Positions 12,366 to 24,289 of a DNA stretch of 64,000 nucleotides are shown in pieces. Position 1 is the stretch's first letter, and every line of letters starts with the position of its first letter. Where the stretch lies: positions 12,839,118 to 12,903,117 of the forward strand of contig OZ234503.1 in the NCBI GenBank assembly GCA_965153455.1, read 5' to 3'. The notes beneath the pieces were generated by a model, which did not search any database, had not been told where the DNA came from, and worked only from the letters and a program-made list of their open reading frames with translations. The DNA comes from Sphagnum compactum. Lineage: Eukaryota; Bryophyta; Sphagnopsida; Sphagnales. A program made the position numbers and the translations under genes.

Positions 12366-14872
12366 ATGAAGTGGGGAAAGTCTGCAACAGCTGCAGAAAT
12401 GATGGCAACAAGAATCATGAACCGGCAGCGGCGCAGCTCTGGAACCCATGATCATGTCATTCAGCGCATCAGACCAGCAAGTGATCAGCTGCGGAGGTCT
12501 TTGGCACCAAGTCGGGACCCCATGAATCTAGCGCTCAGCTTGAACCATGGAATGTATGCCACCTGCATGCTCTTGTGGCTCTCCTTCCAGATTCCCTTGT
12601 TTTGCGGAGCGCAGAATACAACAGGTATGAGTCATGATCTGGTAGCGTTTTTATTGTGACCCAATTGAAGATTCATCGTTTTCTCGCGGCATTTGCATCC
12701 TGCCATTTGTATGCGCAGATTCAACAAAAAGAAAGCGTGACCGGATCTGTGAACCTTGTTGCAGCAGATCCACAATACACTTTCCTGTACAATGCGACGT
12801 CTGCGCCGCTCATGTCGGAATACGACTACATCATCGTGGGTGGAGGCGCAGCGGGTTGTCCTCTTGCAGCTACGCTCTCGCAGAACTACTCTGTTTTGCT
12901 GCTGGAACGTGGAGGCAGTCCATACGGGGATCCTATGATCTCAGAGCAAATCAACATGGCCACGGATCTGCTGCGAGAAGGCCCTCTCTCTCCTAGCCAG
13001 GCATTCACTTCCGAGGATGGAATTCTCAACCACCGCGCACGGGTCCTGGGCGGTGGCACATGCCTGAACGCTGGGTTCTTCACCCATGCGAGTAGAGCCT
13101 TTGTTCGAGCTGCAGGATGGGACGAAGGACTTGTGCATGAGGCTTATCTGTGGGTGGAAGGGCTGATCACGTCGTTTCCTCAGTTGGGTCCATGGCAAAC
13201 AGCAGTGAAAAATGGGCTTCTGGAAGTGGGTGTCACCCCTGACAACGGCGATTCTCTGGAGCATGTCTATGGGACCAAAATCGGAGGATCTCTCTTCGAC
13301 CGCAATGGTCACAGACACACTGCTGCTAACCTTTTGGAGTATGCAGATCCCAACAATCTCAGAGTCCTGCTCTTCGCCACTGCCCACCGCATTCTCACGC
13401 ATACTGGTAACGTGTTTTCCACCGAACGTTTGTATGAATTCCAGGAGAACTCAAGCTTGGTATTGGGAGTCATGGGTTCAATGTCCTGCTCCTGTTTCTG
13501 ATTGTCCCTAACTGGTTGAGCTCAATTTGCGTCGCATGATCAGCGAGCAATGGAAGTGCACAAGCATTCGGAGTACTCTACACAGATCTGAACGGAGTTG
13601 AGCATCAAGCAAACTTGACGCAGAGAGCTGGGAGTGAAGTCATAGTCGCAGCAGGAGCGTTGGGGAGTCCCCATCTCCTCATGTGGAGTGGAATCGGACC
13701 AGCAGAGCAGCTCACGGCGCTTAACATTCCTGTAGTCATCGACCAACCGAATGTGGGACAAGGCATGCGGGACAATCCCATGAATGCATTGGGCATTCCT
13801 CTGACGCAGCCGATCGAGTACTCCGCGCTCCAAGTGGTGGGAATCCCACAAACGTTTGGCGGATTCGTTGAAAGTGCAAGCATGAACGCTGCCAGTTCCA
13901 TCAGTCTGCAAGTCCCCACCGCTCTTGTGTCGCCATGCAACATGTCCACCATCTCTCTCAACTTCGACACTGTCACCAACTTCGCTGCTCTGTTGCAGAA
14001 GGTCGCAGGTCCGGTATCAAGCGGCGAGCTGAAGCTCAACGGCTCCGAGTTCAGCACCACTCCCTCTGTTCGATTCAACTACTACTCGGATGCGGAGGAT
14101 CTTCGCTCCTGTGTTGCAGGTACTACAGTAGACTTTGTGCTCAATGCAAGCTCGTGCAGCTACTACACAGGCTTAAGGATTTGGGATTCAATCTGGACTT
14201 GTTCCTTGTCTGATTTTGTCACCACATCCACCAGAGGACACCATTCCGATGCTACCCATTCGCCAGGTTCAGAGTTTAGGGTTTAGAGTTCAGAATGTGA
14301 CTTCTTGTTCTTCTTGTTCTTCTTCTTGCAGGTACCAAGACAATGCTGGATGTTCTGTACTCCAGGGCTCTGGCGCCCTTTGTGACAGATGCTATCTGCT
14401 TGCCTGCAGTTCTGGAGTTTCTGTATGGTCTGTCGCCGAATGTAAGGAACGATGATGCCCAGCTTTCTTCCTACTGTAAGCGAACAGTGCGAACCATGTG
14501 GCACTACCATGGCGGATGTGTTGTGGGCAAAGTGGTAGACGCGGATTACCGTGTGCTTGGGACCAATGCGCTTCGCGTCATCGACGGCTCCACTTTCGTG
14601 AATTCTCCCGGGACCAATCCTCAAGCTACTGTCATGATGCTTGGACGGTGTGTGCATGCACGCGTGCAGATCCCCTGCATTTGTTTAGAGTTTTGTACGA
14701 CACTGTATGTCAATGACAGTGTGGGTAGTGTTGAGGAGAGTCTTGCAGGATTTCCTGACAAACCCAGTGGTCATGCATGGTTGATCTGATCATCGTCTCA
14801 TTTTTTCGCTTTGTCTGCAGGTACATGGGAGTCCAGATTCTCAGAGAGCGGCTTAGCACTGGGCAGCATTAA
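12366..14872 (+). CDS. HOTHEAD-like GMC oxidoreductase (FAD)
   Basis: FAD-dependent alcohol oxidase/dehydrogenase of the plant HOTHEAD and mandelonitrile-lyase-like group. In Arabidopsis, HOTHEAD acts outside the plasma membrane in making cutin dicarboxylic acids. Exons: 12366-12624, 12732-13406, 13544-14119, 14332-14647, 14821-14872, giving 625 residues from the first ATG. Starting at ATG 12522 instead gives 573 residues and a clean signal peptide (YATCMLLWLSFQIPLFCGAQ), close to the family length of about 590. The 12522 start may be the real one. Seen in order: Rossmann FAD site IIVGGGAAGCPLAATL, first GMC signature RARVLGGGTCLNAGFF, second signature around AAGALGSPHLLMWSGIG, catalytic-His segment WHYHGGCVVGKV, and C-terminal SPGTNPQAT. 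Oddity: the obvious AG at 12717-12718 is out of phase with exon 1, so I used the weaker AG at 12730-12731. Confidence 0.92.
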
Positions 14873-15253
14873 AACAGACTGCATGTGCAGCTGGATGCTT
14901 CTGGCCCTGGAAGACCTATGCAGCTCAACAGCATTTGCTTAAATCTGTTGTTCTGCAGCTGCTGCTGCTGTATGATAGCTGCCATTTAAGCTGGATGGTA
15001 TTGTTCCTCAACTGTTATCTGGAGTCCTTCAGAGTTACTGCAGAGGAGTAATGCTTCTTCTTCATCTTTCTTGCTATCCGAGTAGCTTGTTCTTCTTCAG
15101 ATCTTTCATCCTAATCTGAATATGTTCTTTGAAAGCTTTCTTTCTCATCTGAGTATCTTCATCTTCCTCATCTTTCTTTCTAGTCTGAGTAGCTTGTCTC
15201 TTGTTCTTCTCGTTCTTCTTTCTTCCTGATCTGAGTAGCTATGACATATTAGG
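14873..15253. other. 3' flank of GMC gene, pyrimidine-rich
   Basis: Probable 3' untranslated region, followed by loosely repeated TTCTT/TCATCTGAGTAGCTT motifs at 15050-15240. No open frame is worth calling. Confidence 0.5.
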
Positions 15254-16455
15254 TCAGAATTCATGAGAATGGTGATGGTACATTGTCAGAATCAAATGCC
15301 CAGGTTTCTGACAATCATCGTGTGCATTTGCTGCTGGTGCTGGTGCTGGGGTTCTAGAGTTTTCAACTCCAAGTTCATCCTCAATTTTTGTAGATCTGCC
15401 TCTGGTGCAGACATTTAAAAAGTTTATGCCAGTAACTAAAAAACAAAGTTGTAGGAAAACAGAATGAATAACAAGGATCATAAGACATCCTTCCTTGCCT
15501 GCGAGTTTAGATAGGAGAAATTGGGTGTTTTGGAATTCTTTGCTTTCTTTAAATCTGTTTTTCAGCAACCAGGACATGAAAGATACAGCAAAAGCTGAAC
15601 CAAAGACATTTTGTACTGGGTAATTGTTGCCATTGGTGGGGGCTCCATCTGATTTTCAAAATTGGATGTTTGCATGATACAACAATACCCATCAATGGTC
15701 TTCTTTCAGTAAGTTAATAATAAATGTCCACTTGCATATTACCACTAGGAGCTCAAATCTTTTAGGCTTTAGCAAATTGCCAAATTGTATCAGCTGGTAT
15801 CATGTCTTCAATTGCTTGAATAGGAAATTTTAAGAGCTAAGAATATTTAACCAGAACATGCTGGATTTATTATCGCCTTTCTGACCCATGCAAATAAACA
15901 AGTGAAGAAGCGTATAATTTAAAGCCTTCCAAACTAGTCATGTACAGGTGGTTCAAAACTTGAAGTTTCAAAGCTTTGTGGAACAAGGGAGTTATTCTTA
16001 GATCACATTTTCCTGTTGAAAATGCAGATACAGCTTTTTTCTTCACTTGACAATTGCATACAGCTAGCTTTGCCTCAAGATCTGATGCTGAAATTTAATA
16101 ATTTGGTATGAATATCTCAACTACTTGGTGCATTCTACATGAATCATGCTGTCACACCATGGATGCATTGCCTGTCTTGTTCCAGTTGACACCTAGCATC
16201 CTGCATTGGAATCCTGCAGTAATTGATCGTGAATCACTCACTGTGCAGCCATGACTGACATAATCTATTATGTGTCCTGTGCATGCATTCTGTGCATCTC
16301 TTATTCATGCTGAAAACGAACTAACAAAATAAGCAAAACTGAGGTCACCATCAACTGGTGGAAACAGAGGTCTTTACCTTGGCATCAAGAAGTGGCACTA
16401 TGGTACAAGGTAAGCTGGATTGTGATGAAAGTATGTGGTCCAAAGCTTCCTTGGA
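15254..16455 (-). CDS. coding-like exons of an unrecognised gene
   Basis: Three minus-strand pieces look like exons, but I do not recognise a family. (1) 16378-16455 has TTGCAG before it and GTAAAG after it, and reads SKEALDHILSSQSSLPCTIV plus PLLDAK, 26 codons in phase. (2) About 16007-16087, after TTTCAG, reads DLEAKLAVCNCQVKKKAVSA. (3) 15254-15401, after CACCAG, reads RSTKIEDELGVENS, then PAPAPAANAHDDCQKPGH, to a TGA. A possible tiny upstream exon lies near 16572-16590. The phases of pieces 1 to 3 do not chain directly, so an exon is missing from my model, a border is wrong, or the gene is decayed. There is no function call. It faces the GMC gene tail to tail. Confidence 0.3.
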
Positions 16456-16599
16456 CTGCAATTTTCCACTCATCCTGTTAGGAGGGGAACAGTAACAAAA
16501 CTCCAACAAGAAAAATGTTGTTCAAAAGCTCCTCATCCACTTGTCATCATCAAAGGATCTCATGTAACTTACTTTGCTTTCGATCCACAGCTACAAAAT

Positions 16600-19500
16600 T
16601 TTGGAGAGGAAGAGAGAAAGATATACAAAGGGAGATTAGAGAGACGGAGGGAAAGAAATTTTACCAAGTTTTCCCAATTGGCAGAGAGGCTGATAATGGT
16701 GAGGGCTATTTTTTGGGTAGCATGAAGATTTTCAAGCTAGTGAATATTTTTCAAGCATGGTGAGAAATGTTTTCCAGGAATTTTGTAGAATGCCCATTTT
16801 TTGGGCAGCGTGAAATTTTTTTCCTAAGTTTCCCCATGCTGCCCAAGCTTTTTTGCATAGATTGGAAAACCCTCAATGTGAACGGTTTAACATCAGGTTA
16901 AATTTAACCCATGATACTATTTTGTCTATCCCCCTTTGTGTGAAGAACTTCTTAAGGGTTAGTTCACTCCTAAGATTTTAATCATTTTAACCCCCAAATG
17001 AGGAGATGGTTAGATGAAATAAAAATATCCCTACTTACTAACCTTTGGTGAACCCAACTTTAAGCTTAAATAGATTTTAACTTTAAACAAAATATTTTAG
17101 AAATCTAATTGTGAACCTAAGTGCTAAAAAGATTTTAACCCTAAGTTAAAATAATAAAAAGGTTGGAGTTGTAAGAAATCAAAGAACAGGGTATTTTAGA
17201 ATCCTACCTTGAATTGTTGGTTCTTTCATGAGAGCTGACAATTCGTTGAGATTTTTGCAAAAGTTAGGACTGAAGGCTCTTTGATTTGTAAAATTGAAAG
17301 AACCCATGGGATGGATCTTTACCAAAATCAAAGAACCGCCCAACACAAGATCTAACCATTGGTCAACACTCGACTTGTCACAAAATAGAGCTATCTGTAA
17401 AGTCACTCTGTCCTCACCCTGTCTTTGGGCCTCTTTTCACCCCTATCCCCTCTCTCAGTGGTATCTGCAAACTAAGGAAATCTTATCAAATTTCAGAATG
17501 AAATGCACAAGGTTTGAGAGTAACTATAGTAGTTGTACAGGTAGGAGCAGTGAAAATACATGTAGCACCAGTGGAGGCGCTCAGGAAAAACGAAAGACAG
17601 GATGAAACTCCAGTTTACCACAAAAATTAGTTTTCTGAGTTTCACTCCCCGCCCCCCCACCTTTGAATCTAATGTACTTTGTTGCAGGTTTTTCTAAAAT
17701 CTCATCCTGTGTATGACCAAACTCAGGGTTCTAGTGCTGTGTTTTCCTTACTTTAGGGATAACTCTTTCCATCTACATCGGGACTTTCCTAATTGGGTAC
17801 CAAGATTAAGTAATAATAGGAAAACAATATAAATTGGGAACCCTAAATCCCCGATAACTGACATTCCTAACAAAACCAAGGAATAATTTAGTTTTTAAGC
17901 TCGAGCAAACTTATTCAAATATTGTAAGCATGGAGTGGAGTAGTGGGTCCTCAGTTTGGGGCCATTAATCTTTCTCAATAGTTGATCGGATTGAAAAGTT
18001 ATAAGTTGGAGTTAGCATACTGAAACACCAGTTCATGAACAAAATCACAAACTAAAGTCTCATTTGTGTGCACACTTGCGTAGAACTTATAGGGTGGAGC
18101 TATGAAGGCCTAGAATTTTGGGAAGCTCCTTCCTTCCCATGGGCCTTACTCAGTGTAAAGAACTAGCCAAAACTTCTTCAAAGACCATTCTATCTATAAC
18201 ATGTCAAAAGAAATGAAATGTTAATGTAAGATATTCGATCAGAAAACGAATAATCATCCAACAAATTCGATATGTTTGTTGAAGCATTCCAAGTTCAACT
18301 TTCAACGGAACGTACTTGGGAAACCATATATTGATGATGAGATATATACCTCTCGCTCTATTGTTGGGTGAATGAGGTGCAAACACACCACTTCTTGGTT
18401 GAAAGGCAAACATCAGATGCCTTCCTTTGTCTTAAACCAACATAAACAATCACATGGGAATGAAGCTACTAAATTTCTAGCTTGGTTGCATTATAGAAGA
18501 GTGTTGGCATGCCGTTGAAGTGAATGCATCTCAACTACCCATCAAGGTAATACCATTCAAAAGGGTAATGACTTTATGGAGGCACATAGTTTTGTGGTTC
18601 TTTGTGGAATCAACATATGGCAATATGTAACAACGGGGATGAAGTAACAAATGCAACTGAACTTGATCCGAGGGTTCATTATTGGATTGAAGTGGTCACC
18701 TCCAAGGAAGGACCATCAAAACATCTGTGTTCACGGTAAAAGAACATCTGTATTCAACGAATGGGTAGCAGAGTTTGGCCCCCGCATCTCAAAGAATGTC
18801 CCCCAACTGTGGGCCTTACCCATCGTAAAGCATAACGTAGACGTTATCACTTATCACAAGCCTTCAACATACATCGATCATCACAAGGTGATGGGAGCAA
18901 GAGGTCCTTACTCTCATAAGAGCCCTCTTGCAACAACGAAGTACTTGTACAAGCATCTCCACCGACAGTAGTTCAACAGTCTGTAGTTCTGTACATTGTA
19001 GTTTGTGTAGTAGTCTATTCTAACACTGATAGAGGCGCAAGTAGGAGGTGTGGGTCCAATACACGGCAGAAATGCAATTCTAGAGGCAACAAAGAATACC
19101 CAAAAGTGTTGTGCAAAGGAATAGATAATTTAACGAAAAAAACTTAAGTGTGATTGGTCCACACGACCTCTCCTTGAAATTCCCAGCCTCGATGCGAACC
19201 CAAGAACACCCTTGTGATTTAGGTCAAAAAAAGATTCAATCATTTGTGATACAAGTCCATAATTTGAACAAAAATTGTTGGATTTCTAGGGCGTGAATAT
19301 AGATCTTCTTTCTAGTGGGAAGTTGATACATTTTACACAATTCTATGTTCTTCTTTGTCTTCTTCATGGGCATGAAAGTGGATCTTTTTGTCACCCTTCA
19401 ATAACACCCCATAGCTTTAACAATTGATTTGCAAACTTTTGTTCTTACTTTGTCCAATTTTATCCAAAACCCCTGTATGTGTAGTTCTCAATTTGTCTTA

Positions 19501-19990
19501 AACTGGGGACTTCTGATGGACAATTAAACTAGTTTGATGCTAGAAGCTGCATACCTATGACACTTCTACCACAAATCATAAAAACAAAATCCATATTTGG
19601 AATCGAAACGGGTGGGGCAAAGCTAAACAACTTCATCATCTTCTTCTTAATCAAGACTTCATCTTTCACTTAAGCAATGCTTGAGGTAATGGATTAATTG
19701 ACACAACTTAAAATGAATAACTTTGTTTAGATAAGTGTCGATGGTAGCAAGAAAACTGATGCAAATTACTTGGGCAAAGATCATCCAATAACTTGTTCAA
19801 GGGATTAGGTTACCCTTTTATTGAGGCAATTCTCTTAACCTTCATAGTCAGCCCAACACTGTCACCCTCTTTTTTTTTTCCCAGGAGCTCAAAATCCTCA
19901 AGGTTCCACAACCATGGGTGCACCTTCAATTTACATAGTGTATAACAAGTCAATTGGATTTCATGAGAACAATTGAACCCACTACGATCC
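16600..19990. other. spacer, no gene recognised
   Basis: Mixed AT-rich sequence. The longest open frame (18651-18971, plus, 106 codons) has no motif I recognise and no exon-like borders. Nothing else supports a gene. Confidence 0.45.
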
Positions 19991-19997
19991 TGCCAGA

Positions 19998-20292
19998 GTG
20001 ACCCAGCACCCACCAGTTCACCTACCTGACAGAAAAAAACCCATTCACATGCCTCTACCTACCTAGTAGCCACCATGCGCCTTACCTACTTACTTATCTT
20101 CATTGCAACCACTTACATTCCCGACCTACTTAGCTACGATACTCACCCATGTACATAGGTAGTTACAAAGGTTGCTACCTAAGTAGTGTGGCGCAGAAGT
20201 AGGAGGGTTTACAAGATAGGTTACAAAGGCGAAACCACAAGTGAGTCATAACAGGTTTCTAATGGATGCTGTGCTGGTGGGTGCTGGATCAC
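19998..20292. mobile_element. small inverted-repeat element (MITE-like), 295 bases
   Basis: Ends are a 19-base inverted repeat with one mismatch: GTGACCCAGCACCCACCAG at 19998-20016, and its complement, with T for the second C, at 20274-20292. The interior has no coding frame and is rich in CTACCTA-type motifs. No clear flanking target duplication is visible. The same end sequence recurs at 52434. Confidence 0.6.
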
Positions 20293-20592
20293 ATAGTACC
20301 TACCATCAACTTTGTTCTTAGTTTGATCTTGAAGTCAAATAGGATACACTGCCCACAATACCATGTATGGACCCCTATTATGACATACAATAAAAATCAG
20401 TAATAGAAAGTGTCATTGGAGAAATTTCCTTTCTTTTCCTTTCTTTCTACAATCGCTGCTGGAAGTTTTTGCAGGGCCAAAAAGCAAAAAACCAATTTCT
20501 TTTGAGTTCAAAAAAGTCATCATTGTGTACTCACATCCAAGGGTCCAATCTTTCAGGCTTGACTTGAGAAGTACAGAAATTTGTGTTGTAAA

Positions 20593-22688
20593 TCAGCAAA
20601 GCTTTAATCGACCTGTAACTTGATCAACAAGGTCAACAGGTCCTGCAACAACAGCGGTGCACCAAGGTCGCATCAATGAGACGAATGAAAATGTAAGGAC
20701 ACTGTTCACGACAAAATAATAGTACCTATCTTCATACTTGCACACCTAATAAATGATATCATGTGATGTGGCCTGTATACGTAGAAATATCATGGGTTCA
20801 GTTCTGGAATGAGTCACTGTTAATTTGCTCCTGTGTGATTTTGCTGAAAGCCATTTCAAGCATCAAGGTCTTGTGACAGGTTACCAGACAGGAAACGATG
20901 GTGAACAGCAGTTGCAACTATAACGCTCAGAAACAAAGCAGACACTATTAAGGTTTATGGACAATGGCTATACTGAAAGCAACAAATCAACAGGTTTTTC
21001 TGAAGGATTCACCTAGAAGAGCCATCACAGTCCTCGAGTCTGCAAGGAAATAGGACCACATGACAAACAAATTAAGAGGCATTATCAAGGGCTCCTGGAA
21101 AGTTACATCTGAATAATGAAAAGGTTGGGACTTTTAAGTTTCAAGTCCAGGAGTCAGAGATGAGATACAAGGCTCCAGAATTCCATCTATGTTTTCAGGG
21201 TTTTGGATTATCAGAATTTTGAACTGAGTGAAGAAGATCAATTGCCTCTTAATGGCAAGACACATACTGGGATTCGTCTGGGTGAGCCCAGCATCAGTGG
21301 TAATGTGAGATGGAACCTTCAATCTCCTTGCTTGGCGCTGTTCCCACACAAATTCCACACAAGTGATCCTTTTAGAAATAAAATCCAAATTCTAGACATT
21401 TTACGGTGGTCCATTCAAAAGGGGAATGAGTGCCAATGAAAAGTACCATGAATGAGGATACTTTGTAACAGAAGTCCTGGAAAAGAAAAATTCTGGACGA
21501 GGAACAAGACCTGTAAGGAGAGCAACTCAGCCTCACTCTCAACTTTTGTAACCACCTTAGCTTGACCACATGTCTCCCACCTGCAGACAACAGCCATTAG
21601 AGCCAAGAGTTTGAGATCACTGAAGGCCAGGGTTCAAATGGCATGATCACAGTTACACACTGCATGCCTTAAGATCTACTGGATTTACACAACTGAAACA
21701 TGAATTTGACAGGCTTACAAGTCAACCCTAACCCAAACTTTCCAGTATGCTTCAAATTGATCCACAGCCATTTGAACCAAGACAAAATAACCAGAAAAGC
21801 AAAGACTCCAGGGTGGATCTAGAGAATTTTGTGTTCAGAGATTACCTTTGAACTGCCTTGGGAGCTCTGTTGCAAATTTTCTTATATAACCCTACAGTTG
21901 CATGGCTGCATTTTCACCCTAACACAAAACTCCAGTTGAGTTGCCAGTAAATTATAGCCTTCAGAACAGCTGACCTATGAAGTGTGAGGAAAAGAGACTC
22001 TAGGTAATAGCACAATTGCTTTGTTAGAGAGAAAAAAATTGCAGAGCTGAACAGACCTGCATTGGGAAGCCAATTTGCCTTTGCCCATTTTCAAGTCATT
22101 TCTCACTATGAGCACCTACAGACCCCAACCCATCCACCCACAAGCTACACATTGTTTTCACATCCTTCTACGCAAGTACTCTTGGAAAGAAGGGGGCACT
22201 AAATCTCTAGCAAAAAGGAGTCACAACCTTCTTCAAGAATCAGACTGTAGAAACAGGACATGATTCTGCTTTGATTTTGAAAGTTGCAAATGTGTGCAGC
22301 TGTGCTGCAAGTTATGGCAATTTTTTCACTTTTCAAATGAACGTTATCAGACACCAATGTAATAATTGCAACCAGAGTGCATTAACGAAATAACCTTGGG
22401 CGTCAAACCCTAAATCCAGCCCTAACCCTAACCCTAATTGTTTGTTTCAGAGAAACATACCATCTTGAAATCTGAGTGCAGTTCTGCGAGCCTGTCGATA
22501 TAGAGCGGCTCCTTCTTTCCATCTTGGATACATCTTTTCTTGGACGTTGCAGCAGCACCAGAATCAGTAAAACACTGCTTGCAACGGCCTGCTCTCTGTC
22601 TCCCAAGTATGTAACCCAATGCAAAGAAGCCTGCCCCCAACGCCAAAAACTGTGAAGTTCCATCTTGTGCGATCTTTCCTTGACCCAT
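20593..22688 (-). CDS. PTH2: peptidyl-tRNA hydrolase 2 (PTH2/Bit1 family)
   Basis: Releases peptides from prematurely dissociated peptidyl-tRNA. Seven minus-strand exons, all with GT/AG borders and consistent phase: 22461-22688, 22057-22115, 21846-21905, 21511-21580, 21268-21337, 21013-21039 (27 bases), 20593-20642. Together they are 564 bases, 187 residues plus TGA. Residues 10-32 are a hydrophobic anchor (FLALGAGFFALGYILG), as in PTH2 proteins tethered to a membrane or organelle. The catalytic domain starts at about 74 and shows VRNDLKMGKGKLASQCSHAT (80-99), RWETCGQAKVV, SHITTDAGLTQ (149-159), NSRTVMALLGPVDLV, and a C-terminal VTGRLKLC. Oddities: the usual DAGRTQ reads DAGLTQ (Leu157 for Arg), and MALLGP has one residue more than the usual MAIGP. 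The ATG at 22688 is the first in frame and gives a typical length. Confidence 0.95.
22405..22438. repeat. short telomere-like CCCTAA run
   Basis: AAACCCTAAAT followed by three CCCTAA units, lying in the first intron of the PTH2 gene just downstream of its donor site. Interstitial telomere-like motifs are common in plant 5' regions. It is too short to mark an old chromosome end. Confidence 0.7.
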
Positions 22689-23310
22689 CACACAAAAACT
22701 TCCTCCTTTTCTTTTCCTCTCTAAACTTCTCTGAAAAAAATTAGACAAAATCAAAACTGTCTCTCCCTCCCTCAAATGCTCTTCAGATTGCCCTAATTAC
22801 GATACACACTCCAAATAACTCAATAAAGTCTCCTCCATATCCTTTCACAAGAAGAACCCACGACACCAAAACCCAAAATTCACTCGCCAGTGATACAAAC
22901 CTCTTATTCCATGAATCCCTTACTGTACTCCTGTTCCCAAACCCTAATTAATATGACGATTCCGCAAAACTCTGTGTATCTCGTCTCTGTCTCTCTTCCT
23001 CCCCAATGGCTCTATAGAGATCCTACTTTTTGTTGGCACGAATGCCAGTTCGCTTACCCGAATGTTTTTTTGTTTCCCCGATGTTATTCTCCGACCCCCC
23101 TCTTCTCGAAACAAAACAAGAGGAAGAAAGAAACCACTTCCACTCCCCATCAACCAAATCCTAATCAACACTTCTGCAATCAACAACTTCTTTCTTGTCC
23201 AGATGTCTGTGTGTTGAGCGAGTACCAACAGTTTTCGTGATGCCGTTTCACGACATCTCTCGAGTCTCTCCCCCGCCCGCCCCCTTCAGTCTCGCAAACC
23301 GTATGCTCTC

Positions 23311-24190
23311 GAAACCGGTATTCGAGAAATGTATAAATACGAAACACTGAGCGGATACGTAGGTCTTGGTATTTTGTACACATACGTATGTATGAGGTAT
23401 TGTCATACGCAACTTCCAATTTTAGCCCAAAAAACTACACGACCCACAAATCTTCAAATTTTGCTAGATATGTTACGGAATCTACGTTTTCATGTAGAAT
23501 CGATTGGTACCTAGTGCTAGCACGTTCAACTAAAACCGGTATTCATTCAAGAAGAGTATGTAGAAATATGAAAAATTGGTATTTCGTACAAATACTTGTG
23601 TATGGGATATTTTCATATGCAACCTCCAATTTGAGCCCCCCCCAAAAAAAAAAAAAAAAAACAAAATGACCCAAAAATCTTCAAATTTTGCTAGATGTGT
23701 AACGGAATCTACATTTTCGTGGAGAATCACGTTACCCATTGGTACCTAGTGCCAGCACATGCAAGTGGGTGGGTTGGGGGGGGGGGGGGGAGAGACTAGT
23801 AATAGCAGCCCACTTGGAGCAATCAAACTATTTACCCAATCAGAAACAGGGAGTAGTCAATAAACACGATTTCACTTGTGTTTATTAAACTGTTCCAGGG
23901 CTCTGAAAGAAAGCTCTGGCTCTTTCTTTTCAGGGTCCTGGCAGTCTTTTTTCGATTCGATTCGACTGCTGGACATCATCCAAGATTTCCATTGCAGGGT
24001 CACATACTGAACATTGATGGAGATGCTCTTCTTATAGCACATAAATTATAGGACCAGAAATCTTCAAATTTTGATAGATGTGTAACTTTAGGAATCTATG
24101 TTCTCTCGTGGATAGGTAACTCTAAACCCTAAATCACGCTACCCTTGATATTAGGGTGGGTACCTAGTACCTAGTGCTAATCGCACGTTC
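23311..24190. repeat. degenerate tandem repeat, about 220-base unit
   Basis: Copies at 23311-23530 and 23531-23765 share AAACCGGTATTC, GGTATTT(T/C)GTACA, ATCTTCAAATTTTGCTAGAT, ACGGAATCTAC and TTGGTACCTAGTGC. A third, partial copy with ATCTTCAAATTTTGATAGAT and GGTACCTAGTGCTA runs from 24052 to 24190. A G15 tract at 23776-23790 follows copy 2. The array lies 0.6-1.5 kb upstream of the PTH2 start. Confidence 0.8.
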
Positions 24191-24289
24191 GCAACAACGT
24201 TATTTTTGCGGACAAGGGCCCCAAATTTTCTAGTCAGCGCACGTTCGCAACTGCGTTGTTTCTACGGAGCACGCAGCCACAAGTCCTGG

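Noticed and set aside
12941-14078. Long antisense open frames under the GMC gene
   Set aside because: They are complements of well-supported GMC exons with no domain of their own.
18651-18971. 106-codon open frame
   Set aside because: No recognised motif, no splice context and no neighbouring coding-like sequence. Kept only as a note in the spacer entry.
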